Assembly (NCBI RefSeq): GCF_000315055.1
Contig: NZ_BAER01000115.1
Span: 118,710-182,709 of the forward strand
Direction: 5' to 3'
DNA length: 64,000 bases
Source: Paraglaciecola polaris LMG 21857
GTDB lineage: Bacteria > Pseudomonadota > Gammaproteobacteria > Enterobacterales > Alteromonadaceae
The position numbers and the translations under genes are program-made. The notes under the pieces were generated by a model that did no database searches, was not told where the DNA came from, and worked only from the letters and a program-made list of their open reading frames with translations. Positions 25,391 through 35,683 of the stretch are shown piece after piece; within the stretch, counting starts at the first letter, position 1; the number at the start of each line of letters is the position of its first letter.

Positions 25391-27481
25391 TTATTCTTGC
25401 GCTTGGCCGTCAGTCGTATCTGATTTATTTGAACGATACTTATCAAACCACCACATGATATACCCCACTTTTGCCATTAAATTACTTGGGCGGGTATAAA
25501 TACCGTGCGACGCTCCGGGAATACGTACCATAGCAGACTCAACCCCTTGTAATTTCAGCGCTTGATAGTATTGCTCGGTTTCTGAAATCGGCGTGCGATG
25601 ATCTGACTCGCCGGTCAACAACATAGTTGGGGTCGTTACATTGCCCACATAACTTATCGGTGAGTGTTTCATGTATAAGTCTTGTGCTTCCCAAGGTTTT
25701 TTACCGAACCAATTTTTGTAAAAAAACGGATAGAAATCTGAGGTCAATACAAAGCTGTACCAGTTTATTACCGGCTTGGCGACAACAGCGGCAGCGAAGC
25801 GCTCTGTGTGGCCGACAATCCAAGCGGTCAGCGTGCCGCCACCTGAGCCTCCGGTAACGAATAAGTTTTTCTCATCAATTGAGCCTTGGGCGATAACGGC
25901 ATCCACAGTGGACATCAAATCGTCGTAATCTTGGCTGGGGTAGTTTTTATCGATAGTTTGTGCGAATTCTTTTCCGTAACTGTCACTGCCCCTTGGGTTT
26001 GCGTATACCACCACATAACCTTGGGCCGCCATAAGTTGAATTTCGGTTGAAAAGTGCGGCCCATAATTGGCAACAGGCCCGCCGTGTATTTCAAGAATAA
26101 GCGGATAACGTTTACCTTGTTTTTTACCTTGCTCAAATCCTGGCGGGTAAACCACCCATGCTTGGATGGGCAAGTCATCAAATGACGATTTAAGGTTTAA
26201 CGCTTTAATGGTTGCAATGTCTTTATGGCCAAGGGCATCGTCATTCAATTGGGTAAGTACACTTGGTTGGTCACCTTTTTGAATTGCGACATCCGCTGGG
26301 CGCTGGGGATCCGAGTAGGTAAATGCCACTGTACCGTCTTTGGCCACATCAAACTCACCACCTGAGTAGGGGCGACCAAAGGCAAGGCCACCGACTTTTT
26401 CAGCAACGACTTTTCGATTGCCTTGAAGTGGTTGATACGCGACGTAGGTTTCGCCTTTGTCGTCATAGCTGATGTACACGCCTTTGCTGTTATTGGCCCA
26501 TTTAATACTGCCGACTGAGCGATCGAAATCGGTAGTGAGCGAGCGGCTAACGCCTCCATTGGCGTCCATTACATATAGCTGGGTGTTTTCATAATTAGTG
26601 TATTTTTCATCGTATCCCAGATAAGCAATCAGCTTGCCATCGGGTGAAACCACTGGGTTATTATCTGGGCCAATGCGATCAGTTAACTGCAGCATCTGGC
26701 CGCTATTCACCTCTACGCGATACACATTGTCGTCGGTGAGCTCTAAATCGCTGTCAGGGCGCAGATTTGCCGAAAATACGACAGCTTTGCTGTCGTGGCT
26801 CCAACTGATTTTACCGCCGTGGTCAAACTCGCCTTGGGTAAGTTGCCTAGGCGTGCCACCATCCGCGGAGATGACAAATATCTGACTGTTGCCCGGGGGA
26901 ATGTAGCCTGCACCATCGGCGCGGTAGAATAAATCATCAATGAAAATGGCGGAATCGGCCCATTTGGCGCCTTCCGGTTTACCGGGCAAACTGACGGGGG
27001 ACTTAGGTGTGCCTTTTACAAATTGACTAAACGCGAGCATTTTACCATCTGGCGACCAACTCAAACTAGAAGGTGAAGCACTGAGATGAGTCATTTGGCC
27101 TGTTTGGCCACTTTTGAGCCATTTGATGTGTATTTGTGCAGTGCCGCTAGCGGTAGAAATATAGGCCAACTTAGTTTCATCCGGTGACAGGGTAGGGCTG
27201 AAATCAGAATATAAGCCGTTTGTGACCGGCGTCATGACTTTATTTTTATCGACCTTCCAGATATTACCCAGCTTTTTATCGCTTTGAATATCCATATAGT
27301 TGCGCACGAAATACACCTCATCACCATTGTTGGTAATGTCGAGCTCAGAAGCATATTCCAGACTAAATACATCTTCGAGTTTAAGGGGATTGTTGTGAGT
27401 TGCGGCGAAGGAAAATGAGGCGCTTAATGCTAACGGCGCAGCCAACAGCGCCAGCTGAATCGAGGTTTTACTTATGTTCAC
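25391..27481 (-). CDS. Exported S9-family serine peptidase (dipeptidyl/acylaminoacyl peptidase-like)
   Basis: The protein has 696 residues from GTG 27481. The longer frame to 27640 is rejected because AGGGA lies eight bases before this GTG, and a clean signal peptide starts here (ending near 'ASFSFAA'). An N-terminal beta-propeller ('SPDGKMLAFSQF', 'ISWSHDSKAVVFS', 'VSPDGKLIAYLGY') is followed by the alpha/beta-hydrolase domain: nucleophile S546 in 'GGSGGG', aspartate about 627 in 'LTGESDHRTP', histidine about 659 in 'GASHGIYTRP'. It probably trims peptides in the periplasm. Nothing notable lies in the next 424 bases upstream. Confidence 0.93.
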   Translation of the reverse strand: MNISKTSIQLALLAAPLALSASFSFAATHNNPLKLEDVFSLEYASELDITNNGDEVYFVRNYMDIQSDKKLGNIWKVDKNKVMTPVTNGLYSDFSPTLSPDETKLAYISTASGTAQIHIKWLKSGQTGQMTHLSASPSSLSWSPDGKMLAFSQFVKGTPKSPVSLPGKPEGAKWADSAIFIDDLFYRADGAGYIPPGNSQIFVISADGGTPRQLTQGEFDHGGKISWSHDSKAVVFSANLRPDSDLELTDDNVYRVEVNSGQMLQLTDRIGPDNNPVVSPDGKLIAYLGYDEKYTNYENTQLYVMDANGGVSRSLTTDFDRSVGSIKWANNSKGVYISYDDKGETYVAYQPLQGNRKVVAEKVGGLAFGRPYSGGEFDVAKDGTVAFTYSDPQRPADVAIQKGDQPSVLTQLNDDALGHKDIATIKALNLKSSFDDLPIQAWVVYPPGFEQGKKQGKRYPLILEIHGGPVANYGPHFSTEIQLMAAQGYVVVYANPRGSDSYGKEFAQTIDKNYPSQDYDDLMSTVDAVIAQGSIDEKNLFVTGGSGGGTLTAWIVGHTERFAAAVVAKPVINWYSFVLTSDFYPFFYKNWFGKKPWEAQDLYMKHSPISYVGNVTTPTMLLTGESDHRTPISETEQYYQALKLQGVESAMVRIPGASHGIYTRPSNLMAKVGYIMWWFDKYRSNKSDTTDGQAQE

Positions 27482-27905
27482 GTGAGTGTTCCCTGTGGTT
27501 GCTTGTTTTATTTTTATCATACTTTTCATAGCAACAACCAAACTAGCACAGTCAACGCGCATCAAGAATAAGCAATACGACGAATTGCAACTGGCGCAAG
27601 ATGATTGCGGGCGAATTGAAAATAAGCTCTCTGTAGACATGGCTAACGATGCTATGAATGACGAGAGGATTTGTTATAACGCTTGAATTAATGATACGGC
27701 TGCAATGAGTATGCCTGGAACGTTAAGAAGAGCCAGATTGAACAGTAAACGCGTGCTGCGCCATATTTTAACAAAGTAAGACTAGAATGCGTTAAATATC
27801 ACAGGGGCGCACCGATAAATCATGTAATATATCTGCGCCGCAGACCGAGACGTTCAAAGATAACTTGGTCAAACTAATCTGGTTAAACAAAGCGAAATAA
27901 ATCCT
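27482..27905. other. Spacer without a recognisable gene
   Basis: This divergent spacer lies between the S9 peptidase and the YkgJ-like gene. I see no convincing ribosome site, terminator or family homology on either strand. It should contain both promoters. Confidence 0.5.
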
Positions 27906-28187
27906 GTGACCATTGATGTAATAAACCTGCCAGCCAACGACGTAACTTGCTCTACCTGTAGGGCGAATTGTTGTCGCTTGGAAGTCATGTTGATCACCGA
28001 AACTGGCGTACCCGAAAAGTTTATTGCCGAAGATGATTGGGGCGGGCAGGTTATGCATCGTTTAGACGATGGTTGGTGCGCCGCCGTCGACCGCGAAACT
28101 ATGCTGTGTACTATTTATGAGAACCGCCCACTGATTTGCCGCGAATTTGAAATGGGTGGTTATGAGTGCTTAGATGAGCGGACCTAA
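27906..28187 (+). CDS. YkgJ-family cysteine-cluster protein
   Basis: This small cytoplasmic protein of 93 residues has a CxxC...CC pattern at the N-terminus ('TCSTCRANCCRLEVML') and further cysteines in 'DGWCAAV', 'MLCTIYENRPLICREFEMGG' and 'YECLDE'. The YkgJ family (zinc- or iron-chelating, UPF0153) has this spacing and length; its function is unknown. The start is GTG 27906 with no strong Shine-Dalgarno. Its last codons overlap the first bases of the downstream TonB-receptor remnant, but the gene itself looks complete. Confidence 0.82.
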   Translation: MTIDVINLPANDVTCSTCRANCCRLEVMLITETGVPEKFIAEDDWGGQVMHRLDDGWCAAVDRETMLCTIYENRPLICREFEMGGYECLDERT

Positions 28188-28641
28188 ATTCCAAGTCATG
28201 AGGTTAGATGCTCGTTCTACCCTGGGTGAGACACGATTACTTGACCATGAAAGTACCCCTTCTATCGGTCAACCGACAATGGATAAGGTGAGCTTTATTA
28301 CTGAAGATCAATGGCGTTATACCAAATGGCGCAGTAAATTCAGCTTTTCATTAAAGTGTAAAAAATGGTCGGCGACCTATTCATTGCGTTATATAAGTGC
28401 GGCTGATTATGTTAACGGTGGCAATTTGGACCCTTTGGGAAAATTTTTTGATGCGCTGACTTATTCAGATATAGCTGGGTCCTAGTATGTAAATGATGAT
28501 TTTTTAGTCTCAATTGGCATAGATAATATCTTCGATAAAGAGGCTCCTTACCTTACCTCATAGAATGACGCTAAAACGGATGTGATGACCTATGATTTGT
28601 TAGGTCGAATAGGCTTTGTGAGAGAAAATTATCCCTTTTAA
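28174..28641 (+). pseudogene. 3' remnant of a TonB-dependent receptor gene
   Basis: One continuous frame, broken by two TAG stops (28483-28485 and 28561-28563), reads as the end of a TonB-dependent receptor barrel: 'ITEDQWRYTKWRSKFSFSL', 'WSATYSLRYISAADYV', 'VSIGIDNIFDKEAPYL', 'TYDLLGRIGF'. Homology becomes clear from about 28235; the signal peptide, plug and most of the barrel are gone. The final strand, which should end in an aromatic residue, is replaced by 'VRENYPF', which still ends in F. Not functional. Confidence 0.85.
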
Positions 28642-28672
28642 GCCGTCATATACTTAGCTTGTAGATTGGAAG

Positions 28673-28697
28673 CTTGTCACTTTTTATTAGTGACAAG
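28673..28697. terminator. Probable bidirectional terminator
   Basis: CTTGTCAC (28673-28680) pairs with GTGACAAG (28690-28697), followed by TTTTATTTG on the plus strand. It lies at the 3' end of the minus-strand channel gene and after the receptor remnant. Confidence 0.7.
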
Positions 28698-28699
28698 TT

Positions 28700-29104
28700 T
28701 TATTTGTTAGTCATACAAGTGAATAGTTTCGATGCTGAACAGCTTATTAGTAAAAATCCGGTTGCTGATTCCACTCCAGCTATCATACGCAGGTCTTCGG
28801 TGGGTTGCGAGCTACCCAGACCCAGAGTAGTAATTGTCGTTAACGAAAAATAATAGATATCTTTCACACTGTGTCTGCCATTAAATTCCCCGAGATCCAA
28901 TTCAACTCCTATTAAATAGCACAGGCAGAATAACCCCGCGATCAACATTTGGCTGCATACGGCAATCAGCAAGATAACGTGCATTGCTGCAAATTTGCTG
29001 TGCAATTTGCCTGAAATTCTGTCAGCCAGCCATGAGATATTAACGTAGTGAAGGGTCAATGCCATCGCGACACCAAGTAGCGAAATTAACATTGTAGTTA
29101 TCAT
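28700..29104 (-). CDS. Two-helix ion-channel-like protein
   Basis: The protein has 134 residues with three hydrophobic stretches: an N-terminal helix ('MLISLLGVAMALTLHYVNI'), a second ('VILLIAVCSQMLIAGLFCLC'), and a pore-loop-like segment followed by a last helix ('VESATGFLLISCSASKLF'). The pore segment 'TTITTLGLGSSQPT' aligns with the potassium-channel filter region of two-pore-domain bacterial proteins, usually 'TSLGFGD' or 'TxGYGD'. The final acidic residue is replaced by serine here, so selectivity is doubtful. AGGTGA lies four bases before the ATG. Confidence 0.7.
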   Translation of the reverse strand: MITTMLISLLGVAMALTLHYVNISWLADRISGKLHSKFAAMHVILLIAVCSQMLIAGLFCLCYLIGVELDLGEFNGRHSVKDIYYFSLTTITTLGLGSSQPTEDLRMIAGVESATGFLLISCSASKLFTCMTNK

Positions 29105-29223
29105 AGATCACCTATATTGATTAATTGGAGTATATGTTGCGTATAAAAATCAGCTTGTTTTAAAGCCATTTTGAAATAATTATTTTTACTAAAATAATCA
29201 CTCATACTTGTAAGGATTATACG

Positions 29224-29568
29224 ATGAACTATACAAAATTTGCAGCAATGATCATTCCAAGCAGCGACGTATTACTCAGTCGTAAATAGAGTTGGCTCGC
29301 ATAGAGGCTAAGTCGCAATGGCAATTTTCAGCTGAGATGCCTCGCTATGAACCGACGGATGATTTCGGCTTAGTTGCCGGGATCTCAATCCCATGGGGAA
29401 ATAACAACTAGCAACGCTGGCAAGATTGACGCCTTACAAGCGCAGCAAGAAGTATTAGCTGATGAAGCCAGTGCTTTGTTACAAAAGCTTGTCGCACAAC
29501 TTTACGTGCTGCTTGAGGAAATGGGGCATTCACGTAATGTTATCGACACCCTACAGCAACGTATCTAG
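29224..29568 (+). pseudogene. Remnant of a CzcC/TolC-type outer-membrane efflux protein
   Basis: A ribosome site (AAGGA) and ATG at 29224 give a short leader that stops at 29283-29288. From about 29289 one frame reads 'LARIEAKSQWQFSAEMPRYE' and 'TDDFGLVAGISIPWGNNN', and then stops. A second frame continues 'NAGKIDALQAQQEVLADEAS' and 'QLYVLLEEMGHSRNVIDTLQ' to TAG 29568. These segments match the second half of CzcC-like heavy-metal outer-membrane factors. Most of the gene is deleted and a frameshift lies near 29400. It complements the metal-efflux remnants at 6.5-7.7 kb. Downstream, 29602-29769 reads openly but matches no family I know. Confidence 0.72.
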
Positions 29569-29731
29569 ATGCATCTTGGAAGCGGCTGACTTCATCAGAT
29601 ATGTCAGTCGTTAATGTTGAAGACCGCTTTTATGTTGTCAGCGCCAACAACACTGAAACAGAAGATACGATTTACTTCCAGATCGACAATAATTGCCGAG
29701 TCATGGATGTTACCCATAAAACAATATCTCA

Positions 29732-29756
29732 ATCAAAAATCAAAAATCAAAAATCA
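29732..29756. repeat. Short heptamer tandem repeat
   Basis: The 7-base unit ATCAAAA is repeated about three and a half times, probably a slippage product in decaying sequence. Confidence 0.6.
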
Positions 29757-29820
29757 GTCAATGACTGAAAACCGTTCGAACTTACCGATCGGCCTATGGT
29801 TTATTGGTGCCATTTTCTGA

Positions 29821-31293
29821 CACTCTCTTGGCTACCTTATTCAATTTTTTAAACCATAAAGCCATCATTCAAAAGACGAATATATGTTTTTCGGAGTACA
29901 CCAGGTAAATTGAGGATATTATCGAGTAGTCTCAATAATATCCGTTTTCATGGTAGAAAATGTATACAAAAAACTTTTTAACTCATTGTTTGTGTAGCAG
30001 ATTAATATAATTAAAAGTGTGTAAATGTTGAGGTGTTAGTGAGACTTCTACACTGTTATCTGTCAATTTTCACAGAAAGGAATATATGGATATTTCAATA
30101 TCTGGTGCTTAGCAGCTTTGTTCAATAATAACTTCAAACGGAAAAATAGGCGTTAATACCCACTTTAAAGTAATAATTCAATCAAAATTGAATATCACTA
30201 ACGTCTGCATCGCTCACAAGAGTCAGTCGCCATCCGTCGCTCATGTGTTATGTTAATCGATTGAAATCAATGCTTTTTCCTGCCCTTCGCATAGTTTCGC
30301 CGTATGTGCTTTTCAACAATTTCATTATCTAACAGTAAAAAACTATTACTTTTCACAAAACTGGTCTTTACTTAAAACGCTTCGTATCTCCTTTCAATTG
30401 ACTACATTTAAGATGTACTGTCCTAGGTGATTACTCGGGGTTTTTAACTAATTGTAAGGTTGTCTTTTCCAGCATCGGTTTATCGCGACACTCCATAGTC
30501 ATCCAACCTGCCAATCATTCAGTTTGAATGTCCTCAGGTGAACAATAAAGTGCAACAGGAAAATAAAATTGCCTCTGAAAATGAGGGTTATTCTCCGGGG
30601 CTCACTCTTTGATTATGGAATTTTACCGAGAAATACTGAGAGGATTGCTTTTTTTGAGATCAAATACACAAGAATAGCCAGACATTTATGTTAAATATTA
30701 TTCAGCCGAAATAAAGGAGGCCGAGCTTAAAAAAATAATGCAGCCAAGTAATATTTATCACCAATTTAGCTGACTGCAAGGGGACATGACTCCACACCAA
30801 AGATACAGAGGATTAGAAAAAGCGGCTAAAATACTCTGCAGTTTAGTGACCATTGCAACTGAGGTGATGCGAGGTGTATTTTGTTTTGCAGGTAAGGTAG
30901 TCATGGGTAATCTTACAGTTTAATTAATAACTACAGTATAGGCTTATATTGGACAGGATGACGAAGATAGACTATTGCAGTTACAAGGTGCATCGGTGAG
31001 CTACGGTATAGCCATTTGGCCGCGTCAATGCGTAACAACATAAAATCGCTCGTTCAATAACATTGAAGACGATCACTTTTTTGTCCGTCAGTAGACCTTA
31101 TTAAAATCTAATTTGAATGATCGGCTTCATTCAAGGAATTTAGTTTTTTACGCATGGATTCTCCGCGACGAAATAAAGTAATGCAGGTTATTTTTGAGGG
31201 GTAATTTATCCTTTGTTATTTGTCTTCACATCAATGTTTGTATGTTCATTGCGTTGTCACATTTGGAATCGAATAAAAACAAGGATCAAATCT
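29821..31293. other. AT-rich stretch of about 1.5 kb without a gene
   Basis: All six frames are broken into short pieces, and no piece shows a family signature or a ribosome site with a sensible frame. No transposase, tRNA or integrase end is visible. An AAAGGAGG at 30714-30721 has no start codon at a useful distance. The right end must hold the promoter of the glp operon. The character fits old, degraded DNA left of a transferred segment. Confidence 0.55.
31113..31134. promoter_or_regulatory. Inverted repeat upstream of the glp operon
   Basis: TTGAATGA (31113-31120) and TCATTCAA (31127-31134) are perfect 8-bp arms with a 6-base centre, 160 bases before glpS. It could be an operator for the operon or a relic hairpin; it does not match the GlpR consensus. 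Confidence 0.35.
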
Positions 31294-32382
31294 ATGTCGT
31301 TAACACTGGAAAACGTCTCCCGTTCGGTTGATGGCGTCCAACACATTGCAGGCGCCAATATCACCTTTAAGGCTGGCTCCTTCAACGTTCTACTGGGTCG
31401 GACCCTGGCAGGAAAGACGTCTCTTATGCGACTTATGGCTGGGTTGGATAAGCCGGACACTGGCCGAGTGCTTATGGACGGGCGGGACGTAACTAATGAA
31501 TCGGTTCAGCGCCGCAATATTTCAATGATCTACCAGCAGTTTATTAACTATCCCAACTTGACCGTGTGGGAGAATATCGCGTCGCCTTTGCGGCTGGCCA
31601 AGATGAAAGAGCCTGAGATCACCCGCCGGGTCAAAGAAACAGCTGCCATGTTGCAGATAGAGCCACTACTTCAGCGTTTCCCATCGGAGCTTTCCGGCGG
31701 CCAGCAACAGCGGACAGCCATGGCGCGCGCGCTGGTCAAAGATGCCAGTCTGATCCTGTTCGACGAACCCCTGGTCAACCTCGATTACAAGCTTCGTGAA
31801 GAGTTGCGGGCGGAATTGCGGGAGTTGTTTAAGGAACGCAATTGCATCGCTGTCTATGCCACAACTGAGGCCAACGAGGCGCTTGCGCTGGGTGGCGTCA
31901 CGACGTTGTTGCAAGAGGGTAATATTATTCAGTCCGGGCCGGTAATGTCGGTGTACCGGCAACCCTCGACGGTGACAGCTGCGGAGCTTTTCAGTGAGCC
32001 ACCGATTAATCAGATCAAAGGGCGGGTGACAGAAACTGAAGTCACATTTGATGACTACGCCCATCACCCGCTGACTCGCAACCTGAGTGATCTTGCGCCT
32101 GGCGCCTATCAGTTTGGCGTGCGTCCCAGTCATATCAGTCTGGTACCGCAAAACGACGATGATCTCGAGCTTGCCATGACTGTGGAACTAGGTGAGATCA
32201 GCGGGTCAGAAACCTTCATGCACGTGAAGAATGACCATTTTTCGCTGGTGCTGCAGTTGATGGGGGTGCACCAATACCACACGGATACGCCCGTCAAAAT
32301 TTATTTACCGATCAGCAAGTTGTTCGTTTTCGGGGTGGATGGGAGCTTGATTCAAGCACCGCATCACCTGTCCAAGGAGTGA
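31294..32382 (+). CDS. glpS: Glycerol ABC transporter ATPase GlpS
   Basis: The protein has 362 residues from ATG 31294 (AAGGA nine bases upstream; the longer frame from 31213 is spacer). It is one of two ATPases of the GlpSTPQV glycerol importer known from rhizobia. It has an ABC domain (1-about 235) plus a C-terminal OB-fold regulatory domain. The Walker A is unusual ('[10 protein letters not shown]', 34-43), the signature LSGGQ (133-137) is canonical and the Walker B is 'LILFDE' (153-158). The H-loop histidine is replaced by threonine ('YATTE', T191). Its defects complement those of GlpT. It starts a G+C-richer operon unlike its flanks. Confidence 0.92.
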   Translation: MSLTLENVSRSVDGVQHIAGANITFKAGSFNVLLGRTLAGKTSLMRLMAGLDKPDTGRVLMDGRDVTNESVQRRNISMIYQQFINYPNLTVWENIASPLRLAKMKEPEITRRVKETAAMLQIEPLLQRFPSELSGGQQQRTAMARALVKDASLILFDEPLVNLDYKLREELRAELRELFKERNCIAVYATTEANEALALGGVTTLLQEGNIIQSGPVMSVYRQPSTVTAAELFSEPPINQIKGRVTETEVTFDDYAHHPLTRNLSDLAPGAYQFGVRPSHISLVPQNDDDLELAMTVELGEISGSETFMHVKNDHFSLVLQLMGVHQYHTDTPVKIYLPISKLFVFGVDGSLIQAPHHLSKE

Positions 32383-32388
32383 GTGAAG

Positions 32389-33485
<1,097 letters not shown>

Positions 33486-33489
<4 letters not shown>

Positions 33490-34352
33490 ACAAGGTATCC
33501 AACAACAAGGCCTGGTGGCTGGTGCTGCCGGTTTTCATCCTGGTGGCATTTTCCGCGCTCATCCCGCTGATGACAGTGGTCAATTATTCGGTCCAGGACA
33601 TATTTGGCCCGGGACAGGCTTACTTCGTGGGCACGGAATGGTTTGAAGAAATACTCGGGGATGAGCGGCTGCAGGACTCTCTGGGCCGTCAGTTTCTGTT
33701 TTCTGCTGCCGTGTTGTTGATCCAGATCCCCCTGGGAATAGGGATCGCGCTGATGATGCCTACCCGTGGCAAACGTGCCTCTGTATGCCTGATTATGCTG
33801 GCCATCCCGTTGCTGATCCCCTGGAACGTAGTTGGCACCATCTGGCAGATATTTGGCCGTGGCGACATTGGGCTGTTCGGCTGGGGATTGAACCAGCTCG
33901 GGTTCGATTACAACTACACCGCCAATACCGGTGATGCTTGGGCAACCGTACTGTTGATGGATGTCTGGCACTGGACGCCGCTGGTAGCGTTGCTCTGCTA
34001 CTCCGGTCTCAAAGCAATACCTGAAGCGTTCTACCAGGCGGCAGAAATAGATCGTGCCTCCAAGTGGGCTATCTTCCGTTATATCCAGCTCCCTCGCCTA
34101 AAAAGCGTTTTGGTAATCGCGGTGCTGCTGCGATTCATGGACAGTTTCATGATTTACACTGAGCCCTTTGTCCTGACAGGTGGTGGCCCGGGCAGCTCAA
34201 CGACGTTCCTGAGCCAGACGCTGACAACCATGGCCATCGGTCAGTTTGACATTGGTCGAGCAGCCGCCTTCTCACTGATCTACTTCCTGATCGTGCTGTT
34301 GGTGTCATGGCTGTTCTTTACCGCTATAACCCACCTCGACAAGCAAAAGTGA
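33486..34352 (+). CDS. glpP: Glycerol ABC transporter permease GlpP
   Basis: This inner-membrane permease of the MalF/UgpA type has 288 residues and six hydrophobic segments. The EAA loop that contacts the ATPases is recognisable: 'GLKAIPEAFYQAAEIDRASK' followed by 'FRYIQLPRL'. Its ATG overlaps the glpT stop (ATGA), so the two are translationally coupled. With GlpQ it forms the translocation channel for glycerol. Confidence 0.92.
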
Positions 34353-34362
34353 GGGCTTAGTG

Positions 34363-35169
34363 ATGAAAATGAATAAACGTAAAAATTTCGGTATTACGGC
34401 CTACATCATCCTGCTGATGTTGCCGATCTACTGGTTGCTGAACATGTCGTTCAAGACCAATCAGGAAATCCTCGGACAGCTGACTTTGTTTCCCCATGAC
34501 TTCACGCTGGCAAACTACGCGACGATTTTTACCGATCCGAGTTGGTACTCCGGTTATATCAACTCGATGATCTACGTTTCAATGAACGTGGTGATCACCC
34601 TGTTGGTGGCGCTTCCTGCAGCCTATGCCTTCAGCCGTTACAAGTTTGTGGGTGACAAACACCTGTTCTTTTGGCTGCTCAGCAACCGCATGGCGCCACC
34701 TGCGGTGTTCCTGCTGCCGTTCTTTCAGCTCTATTCCTCTATTGGCCTGTTTGACACGCACATAGCGGTAGCGTTGGCTCACTGTCTGTTTAATGTTCCG
34801 CTGGCGGTGTGGATTCTGGAAGGTTTTATTTCGGGAGTTCCAAAAGAGTATGACGAGATGGCCTATATTGATGGTTACAGCTTTCCAAAATTCTTCGTGA
34901 AAATATTTATTCCGATGATTCGCTCGGGGATTGGAGTTGCGGCTTTCTTTGCTTTCATGTTTTCCTGGGTGGAGTTATTGCTGGCGCGAACACTGACCTC
35001 GGTGGATGCTCAGCCTATTGGTGCTATCATGACGCGGACCATGGGGGCCAGTGGTATTGACTGGGGCGTGTTGTCCGCAGCCGGAGTATTGACTATTCTT
35101 CCGGGTCTGCTTGTGGTCTGGTTTGTCCGTAACCACATTGCCACCGGCTTTGCCCTCGGTCGGGTATAA
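34363..35169 (+). CDS. glpQ: Glycerol ABC transporter permease GlpQ
   Basis: This is the second permease, MalG/UgpE type, with about 269 residues. ATG 34363 is preferred over GTG 34360, being eight bases after GAGG (34351-34354). Its first helix is 'ITAYIILLMLPIYWLLNMSF'. The EAA loop is 'GFISGVPKEYDEMAYIDGYS' then 'FPKFFVKIFIPM'. It ends 'VVWFVRNHIATGFALGRV'. It is 10 bases downstream of glpP. GlpQ here is the ABC permease, not the phosphodiesterase of the same name. Confidence 0.92.
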   Translation: MKMNKRKNFGITAYIILLMLPIYWLLNMSFKTNQEILGQLTLFPHDFTLANYATIFTDPSWYSGYINSMIYVSMNVVITLLVALPAAYAFSRYKFVGDKHLFFWLLSNRMAPPAVFLLPFFQLYSSIGLFDTHIAVALAHCLFNVPLAVWILEGFISGVPKEYDEMAYIDGYSFPKFFVKIFIPMIRSGIGVAAFFAFMFSWVELLLARTLTSVDAQPIGAIMTRTMGASGIDWGVLSAAGVLTILPGLLVVWFVRNHIATGFALGRV

Positions 35170-35180
35170 GGAGAGTCATT

Positions 35181-35456
35181 ATGATTGCCTGGATGAATTG
35201 GACCTTACCGGTCGCTATTTTCTTTTCTGTAATTGCCGCTATTCTTCTGGTGATGACGGTGTACGAAGTTGTTTCTCCCTGCACCGAGCGCAAGGGGTTT
35301 CTGCCCATCGCAACCACCCGTGGTGACCGTTTGTTCATTGGTCTGCTCACAAGTGCTTACCTCAATCTGACGTTTTTGGGTTTAACCGAACTCAGCCTTT
35401 GGATAGCCCTGGCGGTCTCGGTTGCCTGGGTCGCCATACTGCTCCGCTGGGGCTAA
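35181..35456 (+). CDS. DUF2160 membrane protein of the glycerol transporter operon
   Basis: The protein has 91 residues and three hydrophobic helices ('WTLPVAIFFSVIAAILLVMT', 'LFIGLLTSAYLNLTFLGLT', 'LWIALAVSVAWVAILLRWG'). A conserved loop between the first two is 'YEVVSPCTERKGFLPIATTR', with 'GDRLF' after it. DUF2160 proteins are found almost only between glpQ and glpV in glycerol ABC operons, which suggests a transporter accessory subunit, but no function has been shown that I know of. It is 11 bases after glpQ and is followed by a strong terminator. Confidence 0.9.
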   Translation: MIAWMNWTLPVAIFFSVIAAILLVMTVYEVVSPCTERKGFLPIATTRGDRLFIGLLTSAYLNLTFLGLTELSLWIALAVSVAWVAILLRWG

Positions 35457-35485
35457 CAAAAGCGGATCGCGTAAAAGTCGGGAAA

Positions 35486-35514
35486 AATGCGCAAATTTTA
35501 AAAATTTGCGCATT
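35486..35514 (+). terminator. Long perfect hairpin between the DUF2160 gene and glpV
   Basis: Arms AATGCGCAAATTTT (35486-35499) and AAAATTTGCGCATT (35501-35514) are a perfect 14-bp palindrome about one base. A T-run (35519-35524) follows. As an internal terminator or attenuator it would separate glpV from the upstream genes. Confidence 0.82.
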
Positions 35515-35522
35515 GATGTTTT

Positions 35523-35534
35523 TTCGTAAACGAA
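35523..35534. promoter_or_regulatory. GlpR-type operator core upstream of glpV
   Basis: TTCG-TAAA-CGAA matches the core of the E. coli GlpR operator (TTCGATAACGAA within TATGTTCGATAACGAACATT), including the 4-base spacing. It lies just after the internal hairpin and 150 bases before glpV. No glpR gene is in the window, so a regulator elsewhere would be needed. Confidence 0.5.
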
Positions 35535-35683
35535 CTAATGTTTTGTTTATGGTCAAAAACGATCACAGTATTGTTTTCGACCTGCCACATCACGGGTGAC
35601 TGACGTCAGGTGATACGTATGTAAAACCAAAGGCTTTTGCCCGCTTGTCATCCCGAATTCTAACAATTCAATCGAGGTTGGAT

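Noticed and set aside
29732..29756. Candidate CRISPR or phase-variable repeat
   Set aside because: Heptamer units are contiguous without spacers and there are no cas genes. There is no open frame whose start it would switch. It is simple slippage.
31213..31293. Longer N-terminus of GlpS and a GlpR site at 31240-31270
   Set aside because: The extra 27 residues lie before the ribosome site and do not resemble the family. The TATGTTCATT sequence has only half of a GlpR operator.
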